From a virus: a stretch of DNA of 39,610 bases. Positions 38,556-39,610 of the stretch are shown in pieces. Position 1 is the stretch's first letter. Each line of letters starts with the position of its first letter. A model generated the notes under the pieces. It saw nothing but the letters and a program-made list of their open reading frames with translations. It was not told the origin of the DNA and made no database searches. The stretch covers positions 1 through 39,610 of IMG/VR virus record IMGVR_UViG_3300027782_003512, one strand, 5' to 3'. The translations under genes and the position numbers were made by a program.

Positions 38556-38632
38556 ATAGCGGTGCCAGAGAGGCCTAATGGCGCAGTCTGCAAAACTGTT
38601 GTTCGTGGGTTCAAATCCCACCCGCTATTCCA
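38556..38632 (+). tRNA. tRNA-Cys(GCA)
   Basis: ATAGCGG/CCGCTAT acceptor, anticodon stem GCAGT/ACTGT with loop CTGCAAA (GCA), T-arm GTGGG-TTCAAAT-CCCAC, discriminator T, encoded CCA. Confidence 0.92.
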
Positions 38633-38636
38633 GTAT

Positions 38637-38713
38637 GCCCTTGTACGCTAATTGGTAGTGCGGATTCTCTCAAAAGGAGTTGGCTGTCTGTTCGAATCAG
38701 ACCAGGGGTACCA
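38637..38713 (+). tRNA. tRNA with CAA anticodon (Leu) but class I variable loop
   Basis: GCCCTTG/CAGGGGT acceptor with two wobble pairs, anticodon stem ATTCT/GGAGT with loop CTCAAAA (CAA), T-arm GTCTG-TTCGAAT-CAGAC, encoded CCA. The variable loop is only 5 bases (TGGCT), whereas tRNA-Leu normally has a long arm. The anticodon reads UUG. Confidence 0.75.
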
Positions 38714-38719
38714 AGTTAT

Positions 38720-38811
38720 GGAAGATGATGCAGCGGGGTTGGTCCTGCGACTGGCCTTGAAAACCAGGTTCTCTTAACAGGGATGGGGTTCGACTCCTCC
38801 GTCTTCCGCCA
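38720..38811 (+). tRNA. tRNA-Ser(TGA)
   Basis: GGAAGAT/GTCTTCC acceptor, anticodon stem with a C-A closing mismatch, loop CTTGAAA (TGA), long variable arm (class II), discriminator G, encoded CCA. Confidence 0.88.
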
Positions 38812-38816
38812 AATAT

Positions 38817-38890
38817 TCCCGGATAGTTAAATGGTATAACGGAGGCTTGATAAGCCTTTATTACAAGTTCGATTCTTGTTCTGGGAACCA
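38817..38890 (+). tRNA. tRNA-Ile(GAT)
   Basis: TCCCGGA/TCTGGGA acceptor, anticodon stem GAGGC/GCCTT with loop TTGATAA (GAT), T-arm CAAGT-TCGATTC-TTG, discriminator A, encoded CCA. Confidence 0.9.
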
Positions 38891-38899
38891 ATTTTATAT

Positions 38900-38973
38900 C
38901 TCCGTGTGGCGTAATGGTAGCGTTCGTGTTTTGGGGACATGAGGTGAAGGTTCGATTCCTTCTACGGAGACCA
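38900..38973 (+). tRNA. tRNA-Pro(TGG)
   Basis: CTCCGTG/TACGGAG acceptor, anticodon stem CGTGT/ACATG with loop TTTGGGG (TGG), T-arm GAAGG-TTCGATT-CCTTC, discriminator A, encoded CCA. Confidence 0.92.
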
Positions 38974-38981
38974 AACAATTT

Positions 38982-39056
38982 GGGGGCAGCAGAGGGCTGC
39001 GGTGGTTCCTTGCAAGAATCATGACTACAAGGGTTCGATACCCTGGGCCTCCACCA
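38982..39056 (+). tRNA. tRNA-Ala(TGC)
   Basis: Anticodon stem GGTTC/GAATC with loop CTTGCAA (TGC). The acceptor GGGGGC pairs with GCCTCC and carries a G3-U70 pair, the alanine identity element. The D-loop is very short and pair 7-66 is mismatched. Encoded CCA. Confidence 0.82.
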
Positions 39057-39082
39057 ATAATTTTTTAACCAAGGAGAATGAT

Positions 39083-39106
39083 ATGAAACGTTCAGATAAA
39101 CGTTAG
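39083..39106 (+). other. Seven-codon mini-ORF with strong ribosome binding site
   Basis: MKRSDKR, preceded by AAGGAG (39072-39077) at good spacing, between two tRNA genes. Too short to call a protein; it may load ribosomes or be chance. Confidence 0.3.
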
Positions 39107-39142
39107 TGTCATCTTTGACCCCCGTATGGTCTTAGATGGCAC
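39106..39142 (+). ncRNA. Hairpin between tRNA-Ala and tRNA-Lys
   Basis: GTGTCATCT (39106-39114) pairs with AGATGGCAC (39134-39142), with one G-U, around GACC/GGTC. The stem directly follows the mini-ORF. Confidence 0.5.
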
Positions 39143-39168
39143 GTAAAAGAAAATCTATTACGATCCAT

Positions 39169-39243
39169 CCACAGCAAACTTTGATGGCGAAGTATCCGGC
39201 TCTTACCCGGACTAACTGAGTTCGATTCTCAGGCTGTGGACCA
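39169..39243 (+). tRNA. tRNA-Lys(CTT)
   Basis: CCACAGC/GCTGTGG acceptor, anticodon stem TCCGG/CCGGA with loop CTCTTAC (CTT), T-arm CTGAG-TTCGATT-CTCAG, encoded CCA. Confidence 0.92.
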
Positions 39244-39246
39244 TAT

Positions 39247-39321
39247 GGGGGTATAATTCAAAGGCTAGAATAGCCGGCTTTTAACCGGTCTATCAGGGTT
39301 CGAATCCCTGTGCCCCTACCA
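39247..39321 (+). tRNA. tRNA-Lys(TTT)
   Basis: GGGGGTA/TGCCCCT acceptor, anticodon stem GCCGG/CCGGT with loop CTTTTAA (TTT), T-arm CAGGG-TTCGAAT-CCCTG, encoded CCA. Confidence 0.92.
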
Positions 39322-39392
39322 TATAAAAACACACTTCCGACAGCAGGCGGAACTTAGAAGATGTCCATTCGGGTGAGTGTGTTTTTATATGG
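39319..39392 (+). repeat. 17-bp perfect inverted repeat joining two tRNAs
   Basis: CCATATAAAAACACACT (39319-39335) and its exact reverse complement (39376-39392) enclose a 40-base loop that has its own stem TTCCG/CGGAA. The left arm starts in the CCA of tRNA-Lys and the right arm ends in the first two bases of tRNA-Met. Confidence 0.85.
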
Positions 39393-39465
39393 TAACGTAG
39401 CATAATGGTCGTGCACCTCCTTCATACGGAGCAAGGTGCTGGTTCGAATCCAGCCGTTACCACCA
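39391..39465 (+). tRNA. tRNA-Met(CAT)
   Basis: GGTAACG/CGTTACC acceptor, loop TTCATAC (CAT), T-arm GCTGG-TTCGAAT-CCAGC, encoded CCA. Fully paired position 1-72 argues against an initiator. An AUA-reading Ile2 tRNA is also possible. Confidence 0.85.
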
Positions 39466-39610
39466 AGTTTTGTAAGTGTCAGCAAGTGAAGTCACGCTGT
39501 CTAGGTTTCTTCGAAGGACCAAAACAGTAGAAGGCAAATGGGTTCAACTCCCACCCTGCGGGGAACTGCAGGGGTCTGTAAAGGAGACTACGCTGGACGG
39601 AGCCCAAGTG
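39466..39610 (+). other. Possible degenerate tRNA-like segment at window end
   Basis: A hairpin GGTTT-CTTCGAA-GGACC would give a TCG (Arg) loop, and TGGG-TTCAACT-CCCA resembles a T-arm. No matching acceptor stem or CCA was found. It could be a tRNA remnant or another structured RNA cut by the window edge. Confidence 0.25.

Noticed and set aside
38697-38978. Minus-strand 93-codon frame over tRNA-Ser, Ile and Pro
   Set aside because: It is also a tRNA-derived artefact with no independent evidence.
1-39610. CRISPR arrays, insertion sequences, integrase or attachment sites
   Set aside because: No regularly spaced repeats, transposase or recombinase motifs, or tRNA-flanking direct repeats were seen.

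Overview
The window looks like part of the genome of a T4-type myovirus (or a close relative). Genes are tightly packed, almost all on the plus strand, and many overlap by 4 bases (ATGA/GTGA/TTGA). There is a nucleotide-metabolism block, a tRNA cluster, a phage-type two-piece tmRNA, several strict sigma70-like promoters (TTGACA-17-TATAAT) and a T4-like late motif (TAAATA). No integrase, transposase, CRISPR array or rRNA was seen. The cargo points to a Gram-negative, probably methylotrophic proteobacterial host. It includes a 23-residue PqqA precursor peptide for PQQ (the methanol dehydrogenase cofactor), a periplasmic cytochrome c, outer-membrane barrel proteins, lipoproteins, and a tmRNA tag ending in ALAA. 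The host assignment is inference.

Layout. 1-3.5 kb: ribonucleotide reductase NrdA (5' end cut by the window), NrdB and glutaredoxin, which supply dNTPs. 3.5-5.5 kb: an M15-type peptidase, a DUF454 membrane protein and a cold-shock protein. 5.5-5.9 kb: circularly permuted tmRNA. 5.9-8.5 kb: PstS, an outer-membrane barrel, rubrerythrin plus a separate rubredoxin, and a monocistronic pqqA. 8.5-10.4 kb: SGNH hydrolase and a sugar-nucleotide-type epimerase. 10.7-12.8 kb: SleB-type lysin with a holin-like neighbour and small lipoproteins. 12.8-15.8 kb: a long membrane/coiled-coil protein, ribosomal protein bS21, a DexA-like exonuclease and MazG. 15.9-19.9 kb: DnaK, Hsp20, ClpS, heme oxygenase and a ferredoxin-dependent bilin reductase. 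19.9-25.9 kb: a nuclease-like protein, an autotransporter-like protein, secreted small proteins, cytochrome c and a DD-carboxypeptidase. 25.9-27.0 kb: the only two minus-strand genes. 27.1-36.5 kb: a phosphoesterase, a prohibitin-like lipoprotein, many small phage proteins including a nine-member tandem array of short genes, and ClpP. 36.5-39.6 kb: an attenuator-like leader, then 16 tRNA genes interspersed with hairpins and an Fe(II)/2OG-oxygenase-like gene.

How it may work together. One set of genes makes nucleotides (NrdAB, Grx, MazG, exonuclease). One retunes host translation and protein quality (bS21, tmRNA, tRNAs, DnaK, Hsp20, ClpS, ClpP). One is redox or energy related (PqqA, cytochrome c, rubrerythrin/rubredoxin, heme oxygenase and bilin reductase). 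One acts on the envelope (PstS, barrels, autotransporter, lysin, DD-carboxypeptidase, M15 peptidase). Two promoter classes are visible: sigma70-like sites before early-type operons, and T4-like TAAATA motifs placed 6-8 bases before start codons that lack a ribosome binding site.
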